A stretch of DNA of 64,000 nucleotides. It comes from Turritopsis dohrnii (Eukaryota > Cnidaria > Hydrozoa > Anthoathecata > Oceaniidae). The stretch's first letter is position 1; each line of letters starts with the position of its first letter. The stretch lies in NCBI GenBank assembly GCA_027922465.2, contig BQMF02000117.1:744001-808000 (forward strand), given 5' to 3'. The notes beneath the pieces are model-generated. The model was given only the letters and a program-made list of their open reading frames with translations. It was not told the origin of the DNA and made no database searches. Both the position numbers and the translations under genes were made by a program. Positions 33,875 to 46,109 of the stretch are shown in pieces.

Positions 33875-34165
33875 TGAGACGCCTACACGTCTGATGGACG
33901 TCCTTCTGCGTCAAAAGGTCGTCCTAAGAACGTCCTTCTGCGTCAAAAGGTCATCCTAAGAACGTCCTATGGACGTCCTTGTGCGTCTAAATGTCGTCCT
34001 AAGAACGTCCTTTGGACGTCTCTTTTGGACGAAATTGAAGTCCCACTTGGACGGACGGGTTTGAATACATTTTGCACGTCCCCAGGACATCCATAAGACG
34101 TTCGCTTTGGACGTCCCGTCGTCCACTTTGGACCTCTATGGGACGTCCCGGGGACGTCTTTGTGC
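33875..34165. repeat. GGACGTCC-rich repeat cluster
   Basis: More than a dozen 'gacgtcc' or 'ggacgt' words occur in about 290 bp, many within palindromic ggacgtcc. They are arranged in a roughly 32-bp tandem unit (aagaacgtccttctgcgtca...) in the left half and diverging in the right half. It probably belongs to a MITE-like element. The right end 'gtgcccactgggttag' abuts a transposase remnant. Confidence 0.7.
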
Positions 34166-34265
34166 CCACTGGGTTAGATGGATGGTGTAAGTAATGACTT
34201 GATAAACTCAACACCAAATAGTTTGGAAAAAATGGAAAATTGATAAGCAACCAGAATTCATTGTC

Positions 34266-34640
34266 TGCCACAAGGGGTGGAGTTTTCTAAGGATTGGAAT
34301 GTGACATGCACTGCCAATCACTGGAGCAAAGAATCTGAAACTGAGAATTTGGAAACAGCGGTTTTTCCATACCTCAAGAAAAAAAAGGCTCAGTTAGAAC
34401 TACTGGGGGAACAAAAGGTGATGATGATGTTTGATGTCTTCAAAGGCCAAGTCACAGAAAAAGTCACCAAGTTAATTCAGGAGGATGATTCGCCAATGGT
34501 CAGGCTAAAGAGTTTCTCAAGAGTAAATTCGAATGCTGGTACGCAAACAAGTCACCGATCAAATCGGTTATGGGAGTAGTGTCTATGACGTAAGCGTTCC
34601 GTTGAAACTTTCGATTATCAAACTGGAACTGAACATGGAG
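34266..34640 (+). pseudogene. pogo-like DDE transposase fragment
   Basis: VEFSKDWNVTCTANHWSKE is followed by ETAVFPYLKKKK and then MMMFDVFKGQVTEKV, the second-Asp region of a group of Tc1/mariner-pogo transposases in which FDVFKGQ(T) is typical. After a frame change near 34530 the sequence continues as 'vtdqigyg' and VSVPLKLSIIK, also in family order. No N-terminal DNA-binding part or third Asp was found. Confidence 0.6.
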
Positions 34641-35517
34641 TGTGTGTTAGAAAGGACCCGAAAGAAATTACTGAATGTGATGGGTCCCTATCAAGAGTAT
34701 GGTTGGCTTTTTGATGAAGCCAAAGATGGCGGGGATCAAGAGGATGTTCCGACAGTGGGAACTGAACAAACAATTCTATTGATTGGAGAAACAAGTAATT
34801 GGAGAAACAAGTAACTTTTAAAAAATGCATTATCTTGTTTGTATACCAGTTCACAGGTATCATCTACATCAGTTTCATCTTCTTAAAAAGAAACAATTCA
34901 GGGATCATTTTATAGAAGTCATGAAGGCAAAGAAGGAATCCCCGAAAGCTTTGTTGGGAATTCGTTCCAGAAACCAAATCACTAGTCACCAGTGGCATCT
35001 CAAGGTCAACTCTGCAAAATAATTCTCTTTGTCATTGACAGAGGAGAAGATGACATCTGTCACAACAAAGTGTTGGAGGATATACCAGAAACCAATAACA
35101 ACGTTATGGAGCTAGCACTTCCACAATTTAGGTTGTTCTTCCGTCAAAATTGCAGTTCCAAAATTTGCAACATCAGCAAATGTGAAACTTTAGGAACACA
35201 CAATCTTACCAAACTCAAACAAAGTTAAATCAATCATCACTACAGGAACTACGGTGGTGGTTGGAAAACTTTGCAATGGAAGGAGCCTGGTACAGCCCCA
35301 ATCACAACTTCTGCTTCAGATGGATGCGTCAAAGAAGCTCCGATTGTGTATTATCTCTGGATGGCCATTATAAGCTTATGGGGTCACAAAACTGTATATC
35401 CCCCTTGCTAATTTATGGTTGCATTGGTACTTCAAGCATAAAGATTTTAAGGCTGAAGATGTGGGTAACTAATTCTAAACCTGGAATAATTGACCGGTGG
35501 TACCTGTAATGCCTTTA
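34641..35517. other. Degenerate sequence with short open frames
   Basis: Higher coding-like composition than the surroundings, with open frames of 65-95 codons on the plus strand, but no family motif recognised. It may be the rest of the pogo-like element after small deletions. Confidence 0.3.
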
Positions 35518-37177
35518 CACTACAAATAAGAAAAGCGTTCTAAATGGACATACGAACACATATTGAACGCTTCACGAACACACTTGTGTTCAACAAACGT
35601 TCGTTACGAACGCTTCATGATCGTTTTGAAATAATGGTGTTTGTCATGAACGCATATTTGTTCGCGTTGAACGGTAAAGCGTTCGTTTTGAACGCATGAG
35701 TGTTTGTCATGAACACATAAGAGAGTTCTCGTGTCGTGTATTATTTGATCGTATGTTTTGTGTATTTGATACATGATTAATGAAGTGATAAACAGGAAAA
35801 GGAATGTTTTAATGAAAAAACAAATTTCCAATTTATTTTTCCAAGAACCAATTGCACCATTCGAAAATTCAGGTCATTAGTGAAAAAAAAATGAAAAAGC
35901 AAAATTTTCACGAAATTTTCCTTTATTCACATCTTCTTACAGCCCTCTGAATTAGGAACAAAGACTGACAGCGAAAAAATGCAATTTTCAAACACGACGG
36001 CAGATCATTATTTACGACGGCAAAAAAAATGTTTGCGTGTAAGATGTTAACGTCGACAAAACTTGATTGGTTTATTCCAGTAAAAATATTGGTGTAGAAT
36101 AATGGCTAACAAAACAGAAACCAAATAGTTTATAAATCAATAGTGTTATCTGGAACAAGAAGCTACAAGATTTAAAATTGTAAACCACAGGGGATTTGCT
36201 GTGAACTTGTCCTGTTAATTGTTTGATTATTCATAGTTTAAAAAGAACGAACCGCGCTACTGTTTCTTTACTAATTTCACGGCAAGCGAAAAGAAAAATC
36301 ACAAAACAATCTGTATTGAAATCAAAACCGAAACTGACTTGAATAGAATATGAACTTATCGAGAAAAAAAATCCATCCAAAAACAAAACCTAAACTGACT
36401 TTATCATACTTTATAATACACATTCCTAAAGGCTTTCTATTTAGCATTACATGAGTATCGTTTAATCGATGACGTGACGTAAACAAATGTTTTATAGAAA
36501 GAAAATTTTTGAGAATAAACAGAAGATGTCAGGGGAATTCCTAGGAATATCCTTTTGTTCCAAAAAACATTGCCGGCAAAATTTTGCCGTCATAATTTTT
36601 ATTTACAGCAGCTTCACGACGGCAAAAGCTGAATGCCGTCGAAAATTCAGAGGGCTGCCTTCTTATAAGTGAAAGTTTCATAAAATGTAAGAACATCGTA
36701 TTCTGTGTTTTTTGTACTTTAATTGCTGTTATCATCATGAAAGTAATGTTTTAAGCTTCCACAGTTTTTATATCCATCTTTTTTTGTAACTCGAACGTTT
36801 TTATTTGATTTATGATTACTCAAAATTCTCTGAAGTCAACCTTCAATAAAGACTTCACACGGCAATTCCACACTTCAATCGATTCCTTTACTTCATTTGA
36901 GACTTTTTTTATTGTATCCGTTACTGTTGAACACATGAAGCGTTCAAAACGAACGCTAAATATTTCACTATAACTTATGTGTTCATGACAAACACTTATG
37001 CGTTCGACACAAACGCTTTACCGTTCAACGCGAACAAATATGCGTTCATGACGAACACCATTATTTCAAAACGTTCATGAAGCGTTCGTAACGAACGCTT
37101 GTTGAACGCAAGTGCCTTCGTGAAGCGTTCAATATGTGTTCGTATGTCCATTTAGAACGCTTTTCTTATTTGTAGTG
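35518..37177. mobile_element. Long-TIR DNA transposon, TTA target duplication (PIF/Harbinger-like MITE)
   Basis: CACTACAAATAAGAAAAGCG at 35518 is mirrored at the right end, which finishes at 37177. Inverted similarity extends about 200 bp on each side (35518-35720 against 36935-37177), composed of 'gcgttcgt/acgaacgc' words. Flanking TTA occurs at 35515-35517 and 37178-37180, a 3-bp duplication as made by PIF/Harbinger. No Harbinger coding sequence is present. A second element is inserted at 35940-36657. Confidence 0.8.
35940..36657. mobile_element. hAT-like MITE nested inside the long-TIR element
   Basis: CAGCCCTCTGAATT at 35940 is inverted at 36644-36657 (aattcagagggctg). The flanking 8-mers are tcttctta (35932-35939) and ccttctta (36658-36665), 7 of 8 identical, consistent with an aged 8-bp hAT duplication. 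'gacggca/tgccgtc' words occur near both ends. No coding sequence. Confidence 0.75.
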
Positions 37178-38740
37178 TTACTTCATGTGGCCCGTAATAT
37201 AGCATAAAAGTATGCGACAGGAGTAAAGGATTAAAGTTCTGTAGCTGACAATTTTCGGGAAAGACGTAGCAGCTATAATAGTTAGCTGGAAAATACAATA
37301 GTTGCACTTTCCGGCTCACTATAATAGCAGCATCCCCAACATATCATAATATTGGTACAGCATCTGGGTAGGTTCTCTGAAAATTTGAAACCTTTTATAG
37401 TGCATATAGTGAGATATTAGCATTTCTTATACACGTGGTGAAAAAAATAACCCATAGCAACGAGAAGAATATTTTATCAGAATCAGAAGAACAATTAACC
37501 GACTTCAACTTTATAATGAGTTTCAACAGGGATATGTTAAAGCGCGCAGCTGGATGCAGAGCGAGATTCAAAAATGTTCATTGAATTTCTTTTGTTTTAA
37601 GAAAACAAAGACGGTCCTATGTGTGTTGTCAAACCAAGCGGCATGAAGCGATCAAAATGATAAGTCACAAAAAGCCACTTTTTACTTCATCTATACGTTT
37701 TCTGTCCAATCTCAGTTCAGGTAGACTTCCGTCTAAGAAGCTTTTAGGTTTTGAAATAAGATTTAAATTGTATCCCGCCTTATAAGTATGCTAAACAGCC
37801 ATTTATAGCCTGACACAGAACAAATCTGTTGGTGTTATATCGATGGAAGGAGGAATTCCTTGATATCCTGCTAATTTGCAAGGTAAGAAAAAGCACTAAA
37901 TTTATCAAATCTCGTAAAAATATAATCAGGGAAGACCACGATCTCCCACGACTTTCATTTTTCTGGGATATATATCTACGCCATTTTCTTTTCATCTATA
38001 TCTTTTTCCGTTAATCACGTGACTTTCACTAATTTATTGTATGTCATGTGATATTATTCTGAACTGCAAGGACACCTATAATGAAATGGTAGAAACTTTC
38101 TATTTCGAAAAAAACAAAAACTCAGAATGAATATCTATTATGTGCAAGAAATCACTTCGTTTCACTGTGGTTATGGTTGAGTGTGTTGTGTCACTGGCTG
38201 CTTCAGTTTTCCTTACTATGTTTGTCTATTTTCATATGATAGATTTTCATAGATCTGTACATGAAATATTTAAAAAAAATACAAACAATATCTTTCTAAA
38301 ATACTTCAATGAGTGACAAGAAGAGATAATGACTGTGCGAGGGACAAAAATAGTTATAGCAGAGTTTTGAAAGTATTAGAATTACTGGTGATTAATATGA
38401 TACAAATTCTTGACTTGATATTGTACATAATTATTCTTTTATTTGATTCCTCTAATAATTTAAGTGCAGAATGGTAGGCTAAATATGTAGCTACCCCTTT
38501 TATTGAGGTTTATATATCTGCATTTCAATGCATTCCTTCATTCATCAAGCTTGAGCCATTGTTATTTTATTTGGATGGAATTGAAGACTGTTTGTCCAAT
38601 AAACTGAATCTTTTGTAAGCAAATAGTGTGCAGTGGCTATGTTGATAATCCCAGCTTAGAACAATATGTTCAATGAAAGAAAGTTAATTGCTGTCAAGTC
38701 AGATATATGATACTGGCAATGCGTGAAAATACAAGATAAA
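37178..38740. other. AT-rich interval, no gene recognised
   Basis: Short open frames only, on both strands. No tRNA, no long repeat and no family motif seen. Confidence 0.35.
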
Positions 38741-38749
38741 AAAACTCTC

Positions 38750-39408
38750 CGATGGAAAGCCTTTAAGTGGAAAGGGCAGATTAACCAACAAAGCTATCAA
38801 TGTCCTTCAACATTATTAGGGTATTGCCATTAGAGAAAATGCAAACAATGTGTATGCAATGAAAAAGTCCGTGTGGGCAGTGTTATTCCATAATAGCAAT
38901 ATAGCAAATTTAGAAGAGCAGCATAAGTTTTGCTCACGGAATATAAAAAGTTTGTGTCTTTATCAACAAGACAAAATAACTGGGAAAAAATAGTTATAAG
39001 ATCAAATTAAATCTACCATTAGCAGTGAAAATCTGTTGATTCCTACATTTAAAGATTTGTCAGATGGTTGTCTCCTGGAAAAATGCCTCCACGGTCAAAC
39101 ACAAAATGCGAATGAATGTTTTAATGCATTGGTTTGGAAGCGGTGGCAGTCTTTGTGTCACGAAAAGTGTTGGAGATGTCAGTCAACTCCTTTGTTATCA
39201 ATTTAAATGACGGTTTCAGTGGGCTTACTGAAGTCTTCCAGAAATTGAACATTCATGTCGGTGTCTTTACAAAGAATGGGTTTGCTAAAGATGACCGCAA
39301 CCGATCATTCGCATGAACAAAAAATCTACCAAGGAGTTGAAAACGCGTAGAAAAAAACTTGCACATACAAAAAAGGGATATTTAGACAAGGAAATAAACA
39401 TTGACTAA
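38750..39408 (+). pseudogene. Mutator-like transposase remnant, C-terminal part
   Basis: Pieces in three frames read in the family order of an invertebrate Mutator-like transposase. DGKPLSGKGRLTNKAINVLQ (about 38752) comes first, then LCLYQQDKITGKNSYK (about 38955) and KCLHGQTQNANECFNALVW (about 39083-39139). SRKVLEMSVNSFVINLNDG (about 39157) and VFTKNGFAKDDRNRS follow. A basic tail, KKSTKELKTRRKKLAHTKK with DKEINID, ends in a TAA near 39406. The order and spacing match, but frameshifts near 39140 and 39310 and several stops break it. The subfamily call is from remembered motif order, not a search. Confidence 0.6.
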
Positions 39409-40590
39409 AAATCTATTAAGCAATCATATATGTTTAATGACAATAGAGTTGTATTATTTTGTTTTAATTTTAAATTTTTGTCGATTTGAATATTTTAAAA
39501 CAGCATATCTTGAAAATGTTTTATATATGTTTTATAAATTTTCAGGAGAGTCTCCTTACATGTTAACTTAGGAAACGTCATACTTTGGGGTATTTCAATC
39601 AAATACTCTGTGAAATACTATTGCTTTTGTAATAACACAGGTCTGGTCATTTTGTTCGCTTTGGTGAAATATCTGCCATTATGGAAATATTTATTTCCAG
39701 ATATTGCAATTATTTCCTCTTCCTTCCTATATGGAACTTCAGTTGAAACTTTCAAGTCATTTGAACTTGTAAAAACCATTTTAAACTATGTACTAAATAT
39801 TAGGTGAAAATCTGAATAATAGAGGCAAAACCCCAGACAATTTTTTCTTCAAAAAATTTTTAGAATGATTATTTTTTATTGTATTTGAATTGCAAAACAC
39901 AAAAGAAATAACTGATATTAAGCATTTTGATTTCCAAGGTAGTGTCGCAGTTGTTTGTTATGTCACGTGACCAGACGTAGAATGTAGCTGGTCATAGTGA
40001 GAGAAGGTATAGCGTGCCGTAGACACATCTTCGGAAACGTGCTGTGAGATTATATAGCTTTTAGTTGTACAACATATTCCAGAGAATATATAGTATTCAT
40101 AGAGACAATTTGTCGTGGTGAAAACTCATATTCCCGACAGTAGACTACCACCTTAATAAGAATAAACGATCAAACAATAATGCCAGTCTTCATAAGTTCG
40201 CTACATGCTGTTGTATATCGTGTAATCTTATTCTGAAATATTCTTATATTTCAGAATAAGATTACATTAAGAATATTACACCCTTATTTTTTGGTAAACC
40301 ATAATACTTCACCCTCAACGAAATTTCACTTTGCTTATAAAAAAAAGCGTATAGTAAGATTGAAACCCATTCACAAGTTAACGATGTCCATAGCAAAGAA
40401 AACGAAACCTAACCACAAGTTTTTATGAGAACACTTGGGAAAGAAACGTGATCACCTGATTAAAAAAGGGAATAAGGAAAGACGGGATGAAGATGGTGAC
40501 ATACTAATTTTGGGTCAAGTATGAATGTCTTTTCAATTCGAAGCACCAATCGCACACGAACAAAAATACGCATGTTAAAGCTATCGATAA
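39409..40590. other. Interval without genes; perfect hairpin at 40222-40265
   Basis: gtaatcttattctgaaata (40222-40240) and its exact reverse complement (40247-40265) are separated by ttctta. No function assigned. The rest is AT-rich with no recognised gene. Confidence 0.6.
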
Positions 40591-40594
40591 AATT

Positions 40595-40860
40595 ATTGAA
40601 GCTTCAAAAAAAGTGAACATAGAAGCTACCACCAAACAAGTTCAAGAAAAGTTATCAAAATTACGAAATTATTATGGTGCAGATTATTAAGGTGGACAGT
40701 TCTAAAGTGAGTGGAAGCGGTACTGATTCTGTATACTTCTTCATGATGATGCTAAGCAATGGACGTTAGATTATTAAATCCATTGGAAACGTTGCAAGAG
40801 TTTTATGAAAAAGAGGGGTTGCTAAACACCAAAACCAATCGCATCACTTTAGTATGTTCA
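40595..40860 (+). pseudogene. MADF-like DNA-binding domain remnant
   Basis: KLSKLRNYYGADY (about 40650) followed, after a frame change, by KVSGSGTDSVYFF (about 40705) resembles the second half of a MADF domain (LRxxYxxE...SGxGxxxVYxSxW). Several frame breaks. Such domains occur in transposon accessory proteins and host factors. Weak call. Confidence 0.35.
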
Positions 40861-40984
40861 CAAAATTTCCATATTTTCTTCTGAGTCGAATTAGAATCTT
40901 TTTACTAGAATGGTGACAAATTAGACTGATTCTGTATACTTCTTCATGATTATTTTATCCATGTTTCCACTTCCTTAAAGATAA

Positions 40985-42410
40985 TTTTATTTCATAAAAC
41001 CTCCACCGACTAATATCGGATCTTAATCCCCTCAGCTCACAAAGTGTGCTCTGCTGTCGAATTCTCTTAATTTTCTCTAAGGAAGGTAACGAAGAAAACA
41101 ACAAAGAATTATCAGTAATTAAATCTTGTCAAATCTTTACGATTCTAAATCGACTCAAATTACAAAATAACCTTATTGGGTATATCCCTTGGAGGTTATA
41201 GATTAAACTTTTTTGTTCACTTGAAGTGATTAACGGGTTTCTCGTTCTGATTCAGAAACGATGTCAATGAGTGACTTACCCATACAATCTGCCTCCAACG
41301 ACGTTAAACGTACAATGGAAATGTGGACCGACATCCAAGTCATGGACACCACTCTGCCAATCCGGCTAGAAGGCAGAAACGAAAACATGGTGAAACTGAC
41401 CATGATAATCATGATGATGCTTATTACTCTTCTGCTGCTGAATCGTCAGCAGATGAGGATCAATGTGATGACTCCAGTGTGGATCATGATGTAGTAAGCA
41501 CGCGAATACCTGGGCGTTACCAGATAGTTTCTTCAGAACAGCGAAATTTGTGAGCTTTACCAACAGAAAAGGCTCAGTGTGCAAACGATAACAGAAAAAG
41601 ATCTGAAGGGCAAAATTTTATAACATAAACCCGTAGTACCTTCAAATTTACACACATGTATGAATCTTGACGATTATATGAAATCTATTTTGGAAGAAAA
41701 ACACCGTACCAAGACATTAAGTCTGGAAAAGGACCTCAGAAGGCTCCAAGAAAATCGAGAATCGTCATGGAACAATTGAGTCGTCTGTGGGTTGCTTTAT
41801 CCAAATAATAGCAAGAAACTCAAAGTTCAGATCCAGTTAGAAGATCTATTACAATTTGTAGAACAAACTATAACTATGTCAGGTCAGGTCTTTTAAGGCT
41901 TAACCTACTATAGACATCTGAATGCCCTTCGGGGAATTATGAGAAGAAAGATGCCAAGAAGCATGTTAATGAAAGATTTGAGTTACTTGGTCAAAGTACC
42001 GATTTGTTTGGCAAAAATCCAGAAATCCAAAAAGAAATGTGTGAAGTTGTTCAATAGTGCAGCTGGTTCAAGCTCGTCTAATACCAATCAGCAGAGACAC
42101 AATTCGCACTTTCGAAGGGGCCTTCCATCTGCCACAAGAAATCATGATTTTTCAAATCTCATTCCATCAAAAAATCTTGGGATTATATTTTTATAAAACT
42201 CATGAAAGTTCCCCTGATGGTGCTAAGAAGGGTGATGATTTTATCATAACTTACCGGGACAATTTACTTATAATTGGGAGGAACAAGCAGGCCCTACAGG
42301 CAAGGGAACAAGTAATATTTCTACTGACAAAATAAGGCTTCACAATTAATAGGGAGAAATTGGTACTACACCCCAGGAAATGAATTATCATCCAATACAG
42401 CAAAATGTTT
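40985..42410 (+). pseudogene. Decayed DIRS-like retroelement: gag and RT palm fragment
   Basis: 'tttatttcataaaacctccaccgactaat' at about 40990 recalls the start of the 12.56-kb DIRS-like element. Gag-like pieces follow: an acidic/His-rich segment (HDNHDDAYYSSAAESSADED, about 41410), then MNLDDYMKSILEEKHRTKTL (about 41658), LRRLQENRESSW, LLQFVEQTITMSG and KKDAKKHVNERFELLGQSTD (about 41945), ending in SSNTNQQRHNSHFRRGLPS. An RT fragment at about 42255-42360 reads YRDNLLIIGRNKQALQAREQ, the YxDD box mutated to YRDN, then GFTINREKLVLHP. Most of the RT, RNase H and recombinase is missing. Many frameshifts. Confidence 0.6.
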
Positions 42411-42590
42411 TAATTTTATCACCCTATGACCACCTTACAGATTAAACCTTCTTAAAAACACTTTATTTCCATGATAGTATTCTGGGAGCAGTGTTCCTCA
42501 ATAGTCACTATTATGATACTAGTCACGGGTCATCAATATCTTTTGCTAAGTAATAAAATTTATATATATGAAAATTACGTTTGGAAAAGA

Positions 42591-45500
42591 TTACTTGAAA
42601 TATTCGTCAATCCATTCCCAGATGACAGATTTCACAAACTGATCAGGATTTTCTAGCAGTAAAGGAAGTTTTTTCTGGACATCTTCTATCTTCGGTGATG
42701 TCTCAAGCAATATCGTTGAATCTTTCCTGAAACATGTAAAATTAATTACAGTTAGTTTTCTGACACTTTGAAAAAATACACACAAAATGTTTTGGTCACT
42801 AAAGCTTAGTCCTCAACAGGCGCTAAGAATTACGGCAAAATTAATTTTAGCGTTGGTGCCAGAAAGTCTGGCGCGAAAAGATGATATTTTTCGCGCTAAC
42901 GTCCTAACTTACTATCGCGTTATTTTCTTAAAACTAAACTGTGCTTCCAAATTCTTTTACATTCTCAAAATGGGGTTGGACAGTGAAGACAAACTATTAT
43001 TAGCTGCTGCTGTAATTTTGAGACGAAGACAACAACAAACGAAATGTACAACCCGTCTTCAACTCCAGTTTCTTCTCCAACTTTTTCCAAGCATTTTCTA
43101 TTTTCCTTTTGTCTTTATTATGTGGAGACGATTTATCATACAACATGGGTATTTGCAGACAGTTTCTGCAAGGACTTCTTCCTGCAAATTTGATTTTTGA
43201 TTTTTTCCCCATCTTTAAAACCTTCTCTTCTTCTTCTTTTCTCCAAAAATGTGAAAAAATATAACTGATGTGTTTTACGTAAAATTTCTTTGAAAGTACC
43301 AAAAGATCATGAAAGATCACAAAATGTCTTTTGATATGCCGCTAGCACGTTGAAATATCAAACAATTTTGATAATTTATCACGAAATTTTTGCGTGCTTA
43401 TTTAAGGCGCTAGACCAAGTATTTAGCGCGAAATCCGTCCTCACCAAATTATCGCTTTATTTTATTGCGCTAAGGATTTCGCGCTAATTCTTAGCGCCTG
43501 GTGAGGACTAAGCTTACGAAATTTTTCATTAAAATGATACTATACTCACTTGAGATCACAACTGGAACATGCTGATGTAAGCATAACACGCACCCATACA
43601 CCACGACGTTGTGTAGTGAAACGCAAACATGCAGAACGTAGGTTTTTACACTTTTCATAAATTGCATATGCTCTTAACAAGGAATTTGCATCAAAACAGT
43701 TCATCATATTGATGCAGTCCGCACATTGTTCTGTTAGTATGACATTGCTGTATAATCGATCTTCAAATATGTTAGAAGCTTTATCTAAACACAACAACTC
43801 AGTTTAAGTGTTTTACAACATGAGTGGAAATAAAAATTATGGTAAACAGATGAATCCAAAATATACCATTCAATTGAGTGGAAGGCTTTATGTTCTGGTA
43901 AACATCTTTTAAAACAGTTTCCTTTTTACCATCATCTGAACATAAACCAAGAAAGAAGAAATTATCTACAGAATGCTTATTTACTTGAATTGAACAAATT
44001 TCACTTCAATTGATTGATACAAACTTTACCTTTTCCAAACAAATATTGCACGTGCTTGTGAATGTTTCTCTCACACAACTCAACATATGACTGACACCTG
44101 TCACTCACATCGTTCACCAGACTCAATAATATTCGGTCTCTGCAATGAAATAATTCATGTTCATTTTTTTGGCATGCAGAAGTATTTATCAGATATAGGT
44201 CTTACTAAAAGGTTTCCTTGCTAAATGTTTTACATGTTTTTTTTATGAGCAACCAAGGTCAAACGCTAGTAGTAATGTTGCTTTAAAAAGGACCATTTTT
44301 TAGTACTAATGTTGCTTAATATTCTGCTTGGCATTCGTCATAAAAATATGTATTTCCAGTCTAGAAAACCTTTGTGTATGTTTGAGTTGTTTAACTAAAG
44401 TATCTAAATACGAAGTCTAAGACATTCAAATCATTATATCAAGCGTACAACCTAGTACTGCAACCTATTGTAACCACCTCGTTCAACAATTTTAAATGTG
44501 CTGTAGCAATGCAAGTGCTGCATTATTTCAAAATTGTGTTGCAGATTCTGGTAGTACTGTGGGCTTAACTTTTTGAGAAAATTTACTAGTGTTGCTTATA
44601 AATTTATTGCTTATAAAAAAATGTATCGATCAAAATGGAAAAAAACAACGAAAATTGAAACTGCAAAAATTGAAACTTTGAAATTGTGCTTGAGGTCTAG
44701 AAATATGGTAATTTTCTTTAATAAAAGCCAGCCAAAATGGTCTTAAGTAAATTGTTGGCACTGAATTCATAGAAACCCTTCTTCATAGAAACCCTTCTTC
44801 ATAGAAACCCTTCTTCATAGAAGCCCTTCTTTATAAAAACCCTTCTTCATAGAAGCCCTTCTTTATAAAAAGCAAAATGTTCATCTGTCTTGAAATTTTA
44901 TTACTTTTCTTTTCTCCTACATTTTTGGAATGGAAACCTTTTCTAATTGAAAATATCTAATTGATGTTTACAATGTATAAATGCAAAAGATTACACAGGC
45001 AGTCGATACCTAATTTTCACGGAATTTTATTTCGCTGTTTTGGATTTCTTACATTTTAGTTCTATATGTTTTACATGTTAAATAATAAAAGAGCAAACGA
45101 TTCACAACGAAAAAATGAGGCATTTTGTTCTTTTAAGTATTTGTTTGAAAATCAAAAACAGCGAAATTTAATTCAGCGATACATGTTAAAATTGGTCAAT
45201 TACGAAATTAAATTCCGCGAAAATTGGTCATTTTTACCTTCTCAACCGCGAAATTAAATTCTATAAAAATTGGTCATTTTTATCACCACAAAATTAAATT
45301 CTGCGAAAATTTCTTCCCTTAAAGGTATAATATTCTGCAAACCCCTGCTTTGCTACTGTCTAATGTACTCCTGTTTAACTACAAAACAATTCGAAGATTT
45401 GCAACATATCATGCTTATTCAGATTTAAGGAAGATGGAATTTCTTAATATACCGTTATTAACCTCATGTCTTCAGATTTTGGTTGAGAACAGAGAATCTG

Positions 45501-46109
45501 TGGATAAGGATTAACCAGTTGCAGTTTCGTTTTGTTATTTACACTCATTATTTATACAGTTTATCACACATCAAGGTTGATGCTGTTAGTTTTCTAATCT
45601 CTTGTCATGATGCTCTCTAGCTCAACTGACATAAAATTTTGACCATTTGACAGAAAGCTAACAAGTAAATGACTAAATTAATATTTAAAACTTTGAATTT
45701 TCAATTATCATCAATACATATCTATCAGTAATCATAATATTTAAATTTATACAGCTTTGTTTGTTTTAAGCAGGTAAAACACGACAACCACATAGAGCAT
45801 GTCATTAACTTACAGCAAGCATGTGATTCATTAACTAAATGAAAGAAAACATACTTTGCTTCACTTTCTCTTTCAGCCACATGACCATATTGCAATTTTG
45901 TCTGCAGACAACTGTCTTTCCCCAACCATATATCTAACTTCTGTTTTCTGACAGACATATAATCAATAAGTTCACTTTTCTAAATAAAAAGATTCCCTTG
46001 TGACAAGATTGGATAATATGATATGAATCACGTAAGAACACACAAAAACTTACCGCCATCATGGTTTTGCAGTCACCACACACTGGTTGCTGTATGTTTT
46101 TACGGTAAT
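42591..46109 (-). CDS. Five downstream exons of the host zinc-finger locus (alternative 3' end or separate gene)
   Basis: Minus-strand exons 46109-46054, 45940-45855, 44139-44030, 43784-43550 and 42726-42591 have AG/GT borders and matching phases and end in TAA at 42593-42591 (206 codons). They encode a Cys-rich protein: CGDCKTMMAKLDIW, then a helical VNDVSDRCQSYVELCERN, then EQCADCINMMNCFDANSLLRAYAIYEKCKNL (broken here for length) and a tail LLLENPDQFVKSVIWEWIDE. Repeated C-x2-C pairs suggest metal binding; no named domain was recognised. The first exon needs one base from upstream, exactly what exon 3 of the zinc-finger gene (ending at 47691) supplies. So these may be an alternative 3' half of that gene. 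Confidence 0.65.
42803..43514. mobile_element. 0.7-kb DNA element with GCGCTAA subterminal repeats and MADF remnant
   Basis: AGCTTAGTCCTCAACAGGCG at 42803 is inverted at 43495-43514 with one mismatch. Numerous gcgctaa/ttagcgc words follow inside both ends. The minus-strand frame at 43320-43000 contains PMLYDKSSPHNKDKRKIENAW followed by KKLEKKLE, the core of a MADF domain (PxLYDxxxxxYKDxxxxxxAW). PIF/Harbinger elements often carry a Myb/MADF-type second protein, so a Harbinger derivative is likely. Flanks TAA and TAC could be a decayed 3-bp duplication. The element lies in the intron between exons 43784-43550 and 42726-42591. Confidence 0.65.
44766..44876. repeat. Tandem 'catagaaacccttctt' minisatellite
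   Basis: About seven units of 16-18 bp alternating cttcatagaaaccc and ctttataaaaaccc/gccc. Intronic, non-coding. Confidence 0.9.
45170..45325. repeat. Degenerate tandem repeat of 'gcgaaattaaattctgcgaa'
   Basis: About three units of 45-50 bp built from 'gcgaaattaaattc' and 'aaaattggtcattttta'. A related inverted stretch (cggaattttatttcgc) lies at about 45020. Confidence 0.7.
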
